DNA of 64,000 bases. It comes from Lytechinus variegatus (Eukaryota; Echinodermata; Echinoidea; Temnopleuroida; Toxopneustidae). Numbering within the stretch: the first letter of the stretch is position 1; every line of letters starts with the position of its first letter. Location of the stretch: assembly GCF_018143015.1 (NCBI RefSeq), contig NC_054741.1, positions 12,771,736 through 12,835,735 on the forward strand, read 5' to 3'. Made by a program: the position numbers and the translations under genes. Under the pieces are notes generated by a model, which saw only the letters and a program-made list of their open reading frames with translations, was not told the origin of the DNA and did no database searches. Positions 13,501 through 22,938 of the stretch are shown here, piece after piece.

Positions 13501-15588
13501 CAAGGTTGTGAAATTTATTAGCGCCACCAACAGGCTTCCTTGTATTTCCGTAGAAGAGACAAGCGAAGTCACTTTTGAGGCCGAGGTAAGCGAAATTTGC
13601 TCTTTTTGTAATGATTAATATGTACAAATTATGTTCATGATTTGTTATATATTGCTACTTATCAGAAAGAGCCCCGGTGCGTAGCGAGAAGAAGGCAAAT
13701 ATTACTTCAGCAATGAAGTGATGTTTGCCCAGGGTCAAACACGGTCCCTTGTACGAGGTTAGTATATATACTAACCTTGTACTTAGTGTGAGTGGCTTGG
13801 CTTCAACTCTGGATCCACATAACAGAAAAAGAAACCCAAAATGACCTTTTAGAGAGATCCTCAGGCCACCGATTTAGCAGGAGTCAAAAATTATGGTTTA
13901 TTACAATGTTACTACAAATTACCTTCAACTTTGTGTCTTTCTTACTTTTCAAACTCAGACATAGCCAAAAAACAATGATCACTTATCCTCTGGGAGGAGA
14001 ATACAGTCCTAGGTCAGCATAAACATATCCTAGTGCCTATTTTTAGCCCCTAGCCCACACAGTATAGGGTGCAATACAGTCCTCATACACCACAAATCAT
14101 GCTCATGTCTTGATAAATTGAGCTTGTCCTTGTTTATGGGGACAGATTTTTTTTCACTTGCCCCTGCGAGACATAGATGGCAATTACGGGGATCGGGAGT
14201 GCTAAAACTAGATTCAGTGACCTCAATCCCCCCCCCCAGTTCACTGTCTATTTTCCACGACTTGCCGTCTTCAAATAATCTTGTTATAAAACCTCATGTG
14301 GGGAAGAGTTCCTTTTGCGATAGCCACCCAAATTGAAAATAATATGGAGGTTCAAAATCATATATCTAGCCCTAATATAGAACATAAAAAAAAAATTAGT
14401 GCCACCATAACCAGTCATTCAATGGATGTTGATTTGATAAGCAACAAAATACAACAGAGTCTGACTGACTACCATGCTTTTGACTTTAGGGCTGATCAAA
14501 TTCCCTGATTTTTTCCCTAATTTTAAAGCATTTTCTCCTGTTCATATCACATTCAGAAACTTCCCTAGGTATCCTTAGGTATATATCTCTACAATTAAAA
14601 AATATTTTGTAATATAAATTTCATACTTGACGTAAAAAGTGCTATTTAACAAAATATGTATAAAAAAAAAAGCGTTGGACACAGTGCAAAAAACCTAATG
14701 ACTTGGCCACGTTGTTAACAACTATCGTAAGGGGCTCTATTCATAAATAAAAAAAACATGTGCAGCTGTCTACCCCGACGTGGTTTGTCGCAAGATTTGG
14801 GACTAATCCGTAGGAATTCTGCAGAAAATACAACAAAAGAACAGGTGAGTACTGATTAAACATTATTAATGTATTAAATAGATTATACATACCTTAAAGA
14901 TATTTTTTTTAATGACATTAATGCTTAGTTCTAAGCTAGGGCGGCGTGCGCCGCGGCCCAAATGCGTGAGCACGTGAATCGAGTCCCAGTTTCTTGTTAC
15001 ATAACATGGGTAAGTATGGGGGTGTCACCTAGAGTGATTTTGCATTTTGCCTAATGGCGGCTACACAATCACGAACCATCTGTGTACTAGGTCTAAAATT
15101 CATACATTTTATATTACATAACACATGGGGCAGCTGCTCGTTTATGACGTCACTAATCCCAAATTTTGAACTCTAATAACTTTCTTACCCTTTAACAGAT
15201 TTTCCTCAAACCTTCACCAATATTTTTTACTATTTTTTCTGCTATTTTTACAACAAAGTTTTCTTCAGGGTGAACTTCCCCTTTAAACGCCGCGCTGCTG
15301 ATTTACACAACACAACATCTAAGTAAACGTCTGGGACTGGGCCCAGAGACTAGGGAATAAATAAACGGCACAAAACTAAAGCTAAGCTAAAGGCAGCATA
15401 CAGTGTACCGGTGATCTAAAGCTATTGTCAAAAAATGAAACATACCACCCGTCCGAAAAAGGTTCCGAGCATGATAAACCGGCAAATAAAGTGAAAACTG
15501 TTGAAAGTACTAGCAGATTATCCTTCACACCTTGGCCGAAAGTCCGGGCATGAAACATCGCCATTCCGCTGATACGAGATTTTCGCAC
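4639..15588 (-). CDS. NAGPA: N-acetylglucosamine-1-phosphodiester alpha-N-acetylglucosaminidase (uncovering enzyme), 3' end incomplete
   Basis: Removes the covering GlcNAc from GlcNAc-P-mannose on lysosomal hydrolases in the trans-Golgi, exposing the mannose-6-phosphate sorting tag (family knowledge). Exons, in transcription order: 15446-15588 (proposed), 11305-11787, 10061-10200, 8276-8384, 7287-7415, 5724-5926, 5127-5303, 4639-4773. All junctions are GT-AG and all phases agree, giving about 506 residues. Family-like blocks seen: TVSVLEP, AVNAGFF, SSGLQNAHFGIR (exon 2), YLSEEDVL and ENPFIQL (exon 3), NAINLDGGGSATFV (exon 5, the catalytic-domain signature), CPRQVSTIVCVHEPRC (exon 6). Exons 6-8 are Cys-rich EGF-like modules. 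Vertebrate NAGPA then has a membrane helix and a cytoplasmic tail; exon 8 ends in phase 1 at a GTATGA donor, and I could not find that last exon in 1-4638, so it may lie beyond the left edge. The segment between signal peptide and catalytic domain looks longer than in human. Introns hold MITEs and microsatellites. Confidence 0.9.
4890..5055. repeat. (ATC)n microsatellite
   Basis: Trinucleotide CAT/CAC array in NAGPA intron 7, ending about 70 bases from the exon 7 donor. The Asp-rich minus-strand frame across it is a low-complexity artefact. Confidence 0.9.
5381..5465. repeat. 85-bp near-perfect palindrome
   Basis: ATTAACCCCATT...AATAATTATTGGCCTGGTTCG pairs with CGAACCAGGCCAATAATT...AATGGGGTTAAT around a loop of about 8 bases. 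It lies in NAGPA intron 6. Probably a very small fold-back MITE or a cruciform-forming site. Confidence 0.8.
6113..6503 (+). repeat. Dispersed repeat, copy 1
   Basis: Matches, in reverse orientation, 32340-32738 over most of its length (for example CAGTAGTTGCAATAAACACT, GATCTAGATCTGGTACAG and TCTTCCAGAATCCTTTGGCA). A partial third copy is at about 8905-9075. No coding capacity; family unknown. Confidence 0.8.
7455..7617. repeat. (GATA)n/(GACA)n microsatellite
   Basis: Mixed GATA, GATG and GACA tetranucleotides begin 40 bases upstream (in transcript sense) of the NAGPA exon 5 acceptor at 7416-7418, leaving little room for an ordinary branch site and polypyrimidine tract. The Leu/Ser/Cys-rich frame through it is a repeat artefact. 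Confidence 0.9.
8905..9075 (+). repeat. Dispersed repeat, partial copy 3
   Basis: Shares the order TTTCTAAGCAATTGCACA, then AGCATTATTTGGAACATAT, then CACTTTGGTGGTCATTTTAT with the 6113-6503 and 32340-32738 copies. In NAGPA intron 3. Confidence 0.6.
9559..9975. mobile_element. Fold-back MITE with TA flanks and a tRNA-like core
   Basis: A long inverted repeat: ATTTGTTTAACAAATTTTCG at 9561 pairs with the 9955-9973 end, and the arms (including GATCAGTATGCTCGATCTGT) meet around 9690-9790. TA occurs at both ends (9559-9560, 9974-9975). Near the centre, about 9773-9845 folds as a tRNA-like structure: 7-base acceptor-like pairing (GAACTAG with CTGGTTC), a GCTGC/GCAGT arm, and a B box GGTTCGAATCC. 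It lies in NAGPA intron 3. Confidence 0.75.
12300..13080. other. NAGPA intron 1 DNA with a short palindrome
   Basis: No exon recognised. 12638-12660 is a palindrome, GAGGTTATATATAACCTC, followed by GAGTGAACTTAGCTTGGCTT. Similar arrangements occur near 13755 and 43866. Confidence 0.5.
13114..13242. mobile_element. Short MITE, GGGGCGTTTCAT family, copy 1
   Basis: The ends AGGGGAGCATTTCATCAAC and, inverted, GTGGGGCGTTTCATGA are shared with 60740-60915, as is the interior (GACAAGTTGTCAGATCTGAC, GGATAAAACGTCCGACA). It is bracketed by a perfect 15-base direct repeat, GGTATACCGTATTAC (13099-13113, 13243-13257), longer than usual for this kind of element. Confidence 0.75.
13740..15300. other. NAGPA intron 1 DNA, repeat fragments only
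   Basis: Contains a palindrome (ACGAGGTTAGTATATATACTAACCTTGT context, 13755-13785), C-runs and, at about 15170-15290, a fragment ending AGGGTGAACTTCCCCTTTAA related to the 925-1528 MITE. No supported coding sequence. Confidence 0.45.
15446..15588 (-). CDS. NAGPA: Proposed NAGPA exon 1 with signal peptide
   Basis: A minus-strand open frame starts with an ATG at 15586-15588 and contains a hydrophobic run (NLLVLSTVFTLFAGLSC) after a short basic stretch, as in a signal peptide. It ends at a strong GTATGT donor (15445 downward) leaving two bases (TG), exactly the phase that exon 2 (first base 11787) needs. It lies in a locally GC- and CpG-richer patch (about 15500-15720). A second in-frame ATG follows 8 codons later. 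An overlapping frame from 15706 (62 codons) has no splice-compatible use that I can see and may be an upstream ORF. The implied intron is 3.66 kb. This is inference from phase, position and signal-peptide character; no family-specific residue confirms it. Confidence 0.55.
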
Positions 15589-16088
15589 GAGGCCGGCCGA
15601 CGAGGCATGGGCTGAGCCAAAGCTGAGCTGATGGATCGGTCAGACGTCGACCCGAGAACGAAATCCGCGGGGTTACTTTCCACGGGTCGATTTTTTTCTC
15701 AGCCATGGCATTATGTCCCGGAATATAAATATGGTGCAGGGGGGGGGGTGGCTGCCACGATTCTCTTTATTTTTAGTTTAGTCTAGGGGAGTAGCAATTT
15801 TTTACCATTTTACCATGATATTTAACAAATAGATCTAGATAAAAAATTAAAATTCACCTATGCATTTTCTTTTTCGTGTTGTTTTTTTCTCCTTTTTTTT
15901 AGGAGGCTGGGAATAGGCCTATTATGTACCCAAAACGAATGGAGTGTAGTCCTATTAGAATAGAGTTTTATTATATTAGCTTTATTTTTTATAACAAGAC
16001 TAACTTTTAGGTATTATTTATTTTTATTCATGCATGTTCGATTGCCACAGTGAGATTTTTAAAGGATAACAGTGAAGGTACATGTATA

Positions 16089-18913
16089 CAGTGGCGTAAC
16101 TACGGGGAGGGGGGCATGGGGGCACGTGACCCCCCCCCCCCGTAATCGGCTGGCAAAACAAAAAAAAAACGGGGAGAAGGAGAAAAAGAGGGAGAGAGGA
16201 AGAGAAACGTAGTGGGAAAGAAGAAATTATTATATTCTATTATAATTATGTTATATTACTTTGTATTCATAAATAAACATTTTTTGTCATAACTTTATGA
16301 AACATAATTTGCTCAGGGCCTATGTCTTCATTTTTCTTGGTGCTGTTTAACTAGATATAATAGATCAAATAATATTTTCGGAATACTATAGCTTCAAGTA
16401 TATCTGAGAGACGGGACTTTTTAAATCAAGTCACTATGACTAAATATGTTTTCTCGCACTTCGAGCTATCATTGTTTTATGTAGTGTATATGCTTCTTTT
16501 TCATGACTGCTTATAGTGATCGCCCCATTTTAAGGTCTTGATATAAAACATTTCCTGTCCGTGCTTACATTCGCATTAAAGGATTGGTAAGATATGTCTG
16601 CTCTTCATGAATTCCTTAAATCAGTCCTTCAATGTCCCTTTTTCTGATCTGAATATCAAAAATTTTCAGCTCGCGCTTTGCGCTCGCATCATTTGGTTAG
16701 TGAAATACGTATGGTCTTAGTGAATTCCTACAAACACGCTTATTAGAATGCTCCTCTTCAGGTCTGAATTTCCTAAATTTCAGCTCGCGCTTCTCGCTAG
16801 CAATATTTGATTAGTGAGATACGTATGTTAATCATGATTACAATGACTACAAGTGCTTCCTGTGTTTAGATATAATTCTAACAAAATTACCAAGCGCTTG
16901 GCACTCGCATTAGATGAATATTGTGAGATATGTATACTCTTAATTGATTCCTAAAATAATATAGTCCTTAAAATGTCCCTGTTTGGGGTCAATATATACA
17001 AAAATTTTAGCTTGTGCTTCGCGCTCGTATTGTTTGTTTAGCAAGAAATGTATATATGTAACATGATAACGAACAATTGATTATAATGTCCCTTTCTAGG
17101 TCTGGATGTCAGAAATTTTCAGCTCGGCTTCGCGCTCGAATTATTTGATCAGTGAGATACATATCAGTTTAATGGCACTGTCCTTAAAATGTCTCTTTTA
17201 GGTCACTATGCCTGGCAACTGAGCGCGCTTCGCGCTCGTTTTTATGGTGCCCCCAATGCCGTGACTCACGGTACGCAACTGCATGCACATGAAAGGTACA
17301 AAATGAGCATACAAAGGTGGGACAATATAAGCCTAGAACTTAATTGATTGAACTACCTTTAACTTATTAGTATCACTTAAAACAAACAAAAGAAAAAATA
17401 CAATGCTGTAAAGAAAAAATATAAAGAAAGATCACAATTTTTTTCTTCTTCCATCCATTTGTTTCTTTATTGACAATTTCTGTAAGGATTGGTTTCAATC
17501 AATAACAATATACCGTACGTAAAAATAAATTTTTGGGAAAAAATAATGAATCAGTGGCGTACCGTTGGTCAAGGTATTGGGGGGGGGGCACCAGCAAAAA
17601 TCACGTGCATGGGCGCTCGTGCCGATAGCCAGGTACGCGCTACGCGTATACCGACATTATAGAGACATATTAATTTTTTTATATTCAGAATTAAAAAAAG
17701 GGAGTATTGATAAGCAAATATTGTAATCATCATGCACCTGATCATTAAACAACAATTCGAGTGCGAATTAACCGCAATCTGAAATTTTTAATATATTGCC
17801 CCAAACAGGGACATGGAAAGCTAACGTCAAGCGCTTGCTGATTTTTTTTAGAATTCCAACTTAAACACATGCATGAAGCACTTTTTGTAGTCATTGTAAT
17901 CATTGGAATGATACGTATCTCCTTAATCAAATATTGCGAGCGCGAAGCATGAACTGATTTTTTTTTTTTAAATTCAGACCTGAAGAGGGGCATTCTAAGG
18001 CTTGTTTGTTGTTATTTATCCAATACGTAATCACTGACTAACCAATTGATGTGAGCGCAAAGCGCGATCGAGCTGCAATTTTTTAGAAAGGGAACATTTT
18101 GAGGAATGTATAGCATTGGCGGCGGAAGCCAATAAATTTAGGGGGTGTCCACCTGAAATTTTGGGATGGACACATGTAAAAAATGGGACAAGCGCCCCAA
18201 ATTGACAAGCAAAAAAAAAAAAAAAAAGGTCATCAACCTAAATTTTAGGGGGGACAACACACGTTTCAGGGGGGGCCATGTGAATTTAGAGGGGGACGCA
18301 GGAAAAAAAATTGACAAGCAAAAAAAAAAAAAAAAAAAAAAAAGGTTATCAAAAAAAAAATTGGGGGGGGGGGGACCGTCCCCACCACCTAAAATTTAGG
18401 GGGGGACACGTCCCCCCGCTTATGATGTATAGGAATTCATGAAGAGCAGACATGTTTTACCAATTCACTAATGCGAACGTAAGCACAGACTGGAAATGTT
18501 TTTCATACATTAAAAGGGGGCAACCACTTGTAGTCTTGAAAAAGAAGCATATGTGTCATTACATAAAACAAAAATTCGAAGTGCGAGGAAATACATTTGG
18601 TGTATGAAACGGTGTGTACTGTTTAATCCCTTCCGACAAGATTATTTCTTTTCATTAAACAGACAATGCGAGCATCAAGAGTAGTTATAGTGAACACACA
18701 GGCCTAATGGGAAATTATGTTTCATAAAGTACGAATTTATCTTTAAAATGTAACATACAGTAAGTTCTTCTTCCCTCATCTACGTTTCTCTTTCTCTCTC
18801 CCACTTTTTCCTCCTTTTATCCCGTTTTCTTATTTTTTTTCATTTTTCTTTTTTGGTCAGTCGATGGGGGGGGGGTGGCACGTGCCCCCGTGCCCACCAA
18901 AGTTACGCCACTG
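16089..18913. mobile_element. 2.8 kb inverted-repeat element, CAGTGGCGTAACT termini
   Basis: CAGTGGCGTAACT at 16089-16101 is mirrored by AGTTACGCCACTG at 18901-18913. Inside the ends lie G-runs and GGGGGCACGTG, then matching arms. The left arm repeats a 100-130 base unit with GCTCGCGCTTCGCGCTCG-like cores (about 16670, 16785, 17015, 17120, 17225); the right arm holds them inverted (GCGAGCGCGAAGC at about 17935, also 18050, 18470, 18660). A second CAGTGGCGTACCG start at 17552 and G-rich blocks at 18125-18410 suggest nested copies. No transposase frame and no target duplication seen. It occupies the NAGPA-MED10 divergent intergenic region. Confidence 0.7.
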
Positions 18914-20680
18914 GTCATAATATCACGAGTTCACGACAATAAAGGACAATTAATACATTATCATGATCATGCTCATCCAGCTGGTATCTCATTTTGCGAG
19001 CGCAGAGAACGATTGCACTTTTTTTTATATTCCTTCCCTCTTCTTTCCACTTTATACTGTTATATACCATTTCTTATTTTTATCCCTTTGTTCCATTTCT
19101 TGCTTTTATTCCTTATTCATTCTCTTTCTCTTATTTAAAAAAAAAAAATTTGCGAGACAAATCTGCAGGACCATCAGTGGTCGCCCCAGCTAGCCTCGAG
19201 CCCAACCCCTATATACAGCAGCCGATAATTTTGTTAGAGGAAAAAATACGTTATTCACAAACTTAGATGTGACTTGTGTTTGTCATATATAGTGGGCACT
19301 CAAAACAGATAATAGGAATGCGGGGAGGAGTTCGTGACCACAGCAAATTTTCTCTCATAGACTGAAATTTAAAAAAATAGAAGTAATGAATAAATTATGT
19401 AGTAGGTGTGATTCACTGTTTCAAAACTATAACATTCCTAACATAACAATGGAGATAAAAGGATGGAGAAGGCGCCTGTGTGAAGGAAAAATATTGTTTT
19501 CTCATGCCTACATTTTTACAAATATCATCTATACCGGTACTAGATTTTAAGACAATTCATCCCCAACTATATAGCCCCCGATTTTTTTTTGAAATCCTTT
19601 TTTAAATTTGTGCATCATTTGTCGAATTAAGTTGACGTATATAGCTCATAAAAATATCATGCCATTTGTTTTGATCATTAAAATGAGAATAAATAACAAA
19701 CTTTGAGGAAATGCTGTTCGATTCACAAGTGTGCCCCCTCCCTATATGACTTCAGACGAGTTTATCTGTGTAGCTCATCACTGCATGTGGAAGGGATATA
19801 ATTATATGACCGATCTTTTACGAGAGGTTTATTTCTATTCAATGTTTCTATATGTTTTGACATTGTTAAATATGATCTGAAATTTGTAGTCTTGTTGAAT
19901 ATAGTAATCTCGTTTTATGTACAAGATCTGGGTACAAGATATAATAATAATATTGGATTTATTGCAAATAAAAACTATCAAAGTACAATCACAAGCAGTC
20001 AAAGACTGAAATAAGTGAAAGTTTCCAAATAGAAAAATAACAAAATATAAAGTAAACATTATATTTTTATCATGAATAAATATCAAATAAATTACCAAAT
20101 CAATTACAAATTCAAGATCTAAGATCTTGTTGTGGTAAGACTGATTAGTGCCGTAAAGTAAAATATCAGATCTCAACACACATCAACCACTAACAGAGCC
20201 CCTTTTTCATAGGCAGAACAGGGCTCCGCGGCCTCCCCCTATATGGCGGCGCAAAAAAAGAATAAAGTGCGGAGAACGGAAAAAGAGGAAAATTAGGAGA
20301 GAAGAAAAGAAGAGTAAAATAATAGGAGGAAGACGTGTGTATCAAATACGAGGGCGAGGGGAAGACTTGAAAAAAAAATCTTTCATGTCACTATCATTCT
20401 TCGCGCTCGCATTGTATACTATTATCTATAAAATACAGATGTGCTAGTAGAAGCTTGCCCCGATCTTGCTCAATATAAGCTCAGTTTTTGAAGTCAACAT
20501 AAAAACATATTTCATTATATTCAAATTTATTCATAAAAAAGTGCTCTGTAAAATATCTCGTTTTATGGTCTGAATAGGCCCACAGTATCCCAGCACAGTA
20601 CAGTGGGCCTATCTAGTCTCATATACTTCAGACTGCGAATTGCGAAAACCAACAAACTAACTACAATTCTACAAACTAGC
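18914..20680. other. Intergenic, no gene recognised
   Basis: AT-rich. An A-rich/C-T-rich fragment at 18990-19150 and a CAGGGCTCCGCGGCC start at 20218, with a later CGCGCTCGCATTG (20402), look like remnants of the neighbouring element families. Frames up to 114 codons are compositionally AT noise. Confidence 0.45.
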
Positions 20681-20813
20681 TGTGCCTAGCCTGGAGACAA
20701 GACAACTCTATGGTGCCGAGACAAATCGCGAAATTGGGGGAGACGTGTCTTTGCCTTTTGGTAATCTTTTGCTGTATGAAATTTGGCGAATATTATAATT
20801 ACGGTAAATTACG
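20680..20813 (+). other. Possible non-coding first exon of MED10
   Basis: A strong donor (ACG then GTAAGT) follows 20813 in a short CpG-containing stretch, and a pyrimidine-containing acceptor ends at 22896, 42 bases before the MED10 start codon. Joining them would give a 5' UTR exon with a 2.1 kb intron. There is no coding constraint to test this, and the 5' boundary given is a guess. Confidence 0.25.
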
Positions 20814-21738
20814 GTAAGTAATTGTTGACACTATCGAGCTAAAACCAACTTTAGTAAATTTGCTAACATAATTGTATTTGTAAAAATGATACGTATTTTA
20901 TTTCATTAACAATTTATTGTGATTCGATTGCGGATTGGGAATTAGGAGGCCGGTACGCTGTAGATCTACCGGTAAACGTATGAGATTCATATGCACACAT
21001 ATTCGATGGTGTAATCGCACGATTCTGTGATAAATTCATTGGAATTTAATAGGAGGCTTTAGGAGCTAACCTCGCATGGAACTTGTATGGTAGTTTTGTG
21101 TGTATTCTACTGTGTGGTGGTGTGAGTGAGCCAGACCCACCCCCTATTATTCCCTTTGACTTTGTCTTTTTTGGGGATTGATCTAAGAACTGTTTGCACA
21201 ATCATAATTGATATTGGCTGAATGATTCAATGTGACTGGCATGAGTTAATTCCTATACTCTGCTAGTGTAGGAAAAACTCATCTCTTTAATACTTTGTAG
21301 TTTTTAAAATATTACATCTTACATTCATTGTAATGTAAGCGCTTTGGGCCTAATGGGAAAAGCACAGTTCAAATGATAAGTAATAATAATAATGATAATA
21401 GTGACCAAAATAATCCAATTTCTGGACAGTACAGAGTCAGAACTTTTTAACAATGTCAATGTATAATTTTATGGTCAAGAAATTACTTTAAAATCAACCA
21501 GAACTTTAGCATTTTTTTTCGTCAAAAAAACAAACAAAAAATTGTATTGTGTGTGTTTTTTGCCTGCATTACCATTACATTTTGGATGTGTCTACTGACG
21601 TGCTGTGTTCATCTTATTTGAAAAAAAAAAAAGAAAATGAAAAGAATTTAAGGTATAAAAAAATTTAAAAGAAATTATGATAACATAAGACCATGACGAA
21701 ATAATACTTCTAAGATTCTTCACATATTGTAAGTCTGA

Positions 21739-22378
21739 GGCCCGAATTCACAAAGGTGGTTTTGAAATCCCACGGTTGAGTCCATGGTTTATGCAGATTT
21801 CCTCTATAAATTATTTAGCGGGTAGGATGGGGGGTTGGGTGTCCGGACACTTAATATTTTTGAAGCCATCTTTTTTGTCTTTGGATTACACTAAAAATAC
21901 GAATTCAATAATTGTAATCATCTTCTGTTTTGTTCTCTATAATATTTCCTAACATTTGTACCTAACATTTATGAAACTTCGCTTGTAAATTTTTCCAAAT
22001 GACTGTCTAAAACTGATCGTCCGGACACACAACCTGTCTGGACACACAACAACTGGGTGTATCTGGTGCGTGTATAAAAAATGTCCAATTCTGTTGCGCG
22101 CTTTTGTCACAGTCTGGCAAATTGGTGCCTGTTACCATGGTTAGATACGCTATTTTATTCATGTGTCCTATGTTTGAAGAACGGACTTGTTAATAAAATA
22201 GTGTATCTAACCATGGAAACAGGCGTCAATTTGGTGCACTGACAAAAGCGTGCATCAGCATTGAAATTTTTATACAAGCTCCAGATACGCGCTAATTAAG
22301 CGTAATTTATACAGGAAATCTGCATAAATCATGGACTTAACCATGGGTTTTCAAAACCACCTTTGTGAATTCAGGCTT
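21739..22378. mobile_element. Inverted-repeat MITE, GAATTCACAAAGGTGG ends
   Basis: Left GCCCGAATTCACAAAGGTGG (from about 21739) pairs with the right end CCACCTTTGTGAATTCAGGC (to about 22377). Arms of about 75 bases include CCATGGTTTATGCAGATTTC. A second inner inverted repeat pairs CCATGGTTAGATACGCTATT with the 22192-22215 segment. It sits between the proposed MED10 5' exon and the start codon. Confidence 0.75.
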
Positions 22379-22938
22379 GAATGTCTCTGACCGTCATTCA
22401 ACCTCTAAGTTCTGTAACAAAACCAAGTATCACTATCCTACAGAATAGTAGATATTACATTTTCTGTTTTTTTACACAAATTAAGAAGAACTGAAGAAAA
22501 TACATGCATGTGTAAATTTGAAAAATAGTTGCAAAAAGTGAAAAATTTAGACAATTTTCCTCTATATTTTTCCAATGTTTTTGATCTTGCTGATATGCTA
22601 TTTGTTTTTCATGAAAAAGATCTTGGAATGCCAGTTTTATGGGTCATATTTTCAAGATAATAGAGTGAAAACAAAAATTACTGTAAGTCAAATGTAAATG
22701 CAAACTTTTGGGTATTAAGAAATAGGGACCGCTCCCCCTTGCGATGCGAGTCTTCACCATGTTCACTGGGTCCAATATCTCAAACTGCCTCGTTTGGCAG
22801 CAGAGCTCTTTGAGCTGCAGTAGGTTGAAATATTTAGAAATTACTTAAAAATCCAGGTGTAACTGCATCAAAATCTATCTTTGTGTGAAATTTTAGAAGT
22901 GGAAATCCTGAAGCGAAGACTGCCATCCACCAAGAAGC

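Noticed and set aside
13391..13618. 75-residue plus-strand frame
   Set aside because: Followed by a GTAAGC donor-like site, but no partner exon, domain or family similarity was found.
19835..20179. 114-residue hydrophobic minus-strand frame
   Set aside because: AT-rich composition, no splice or domain support.
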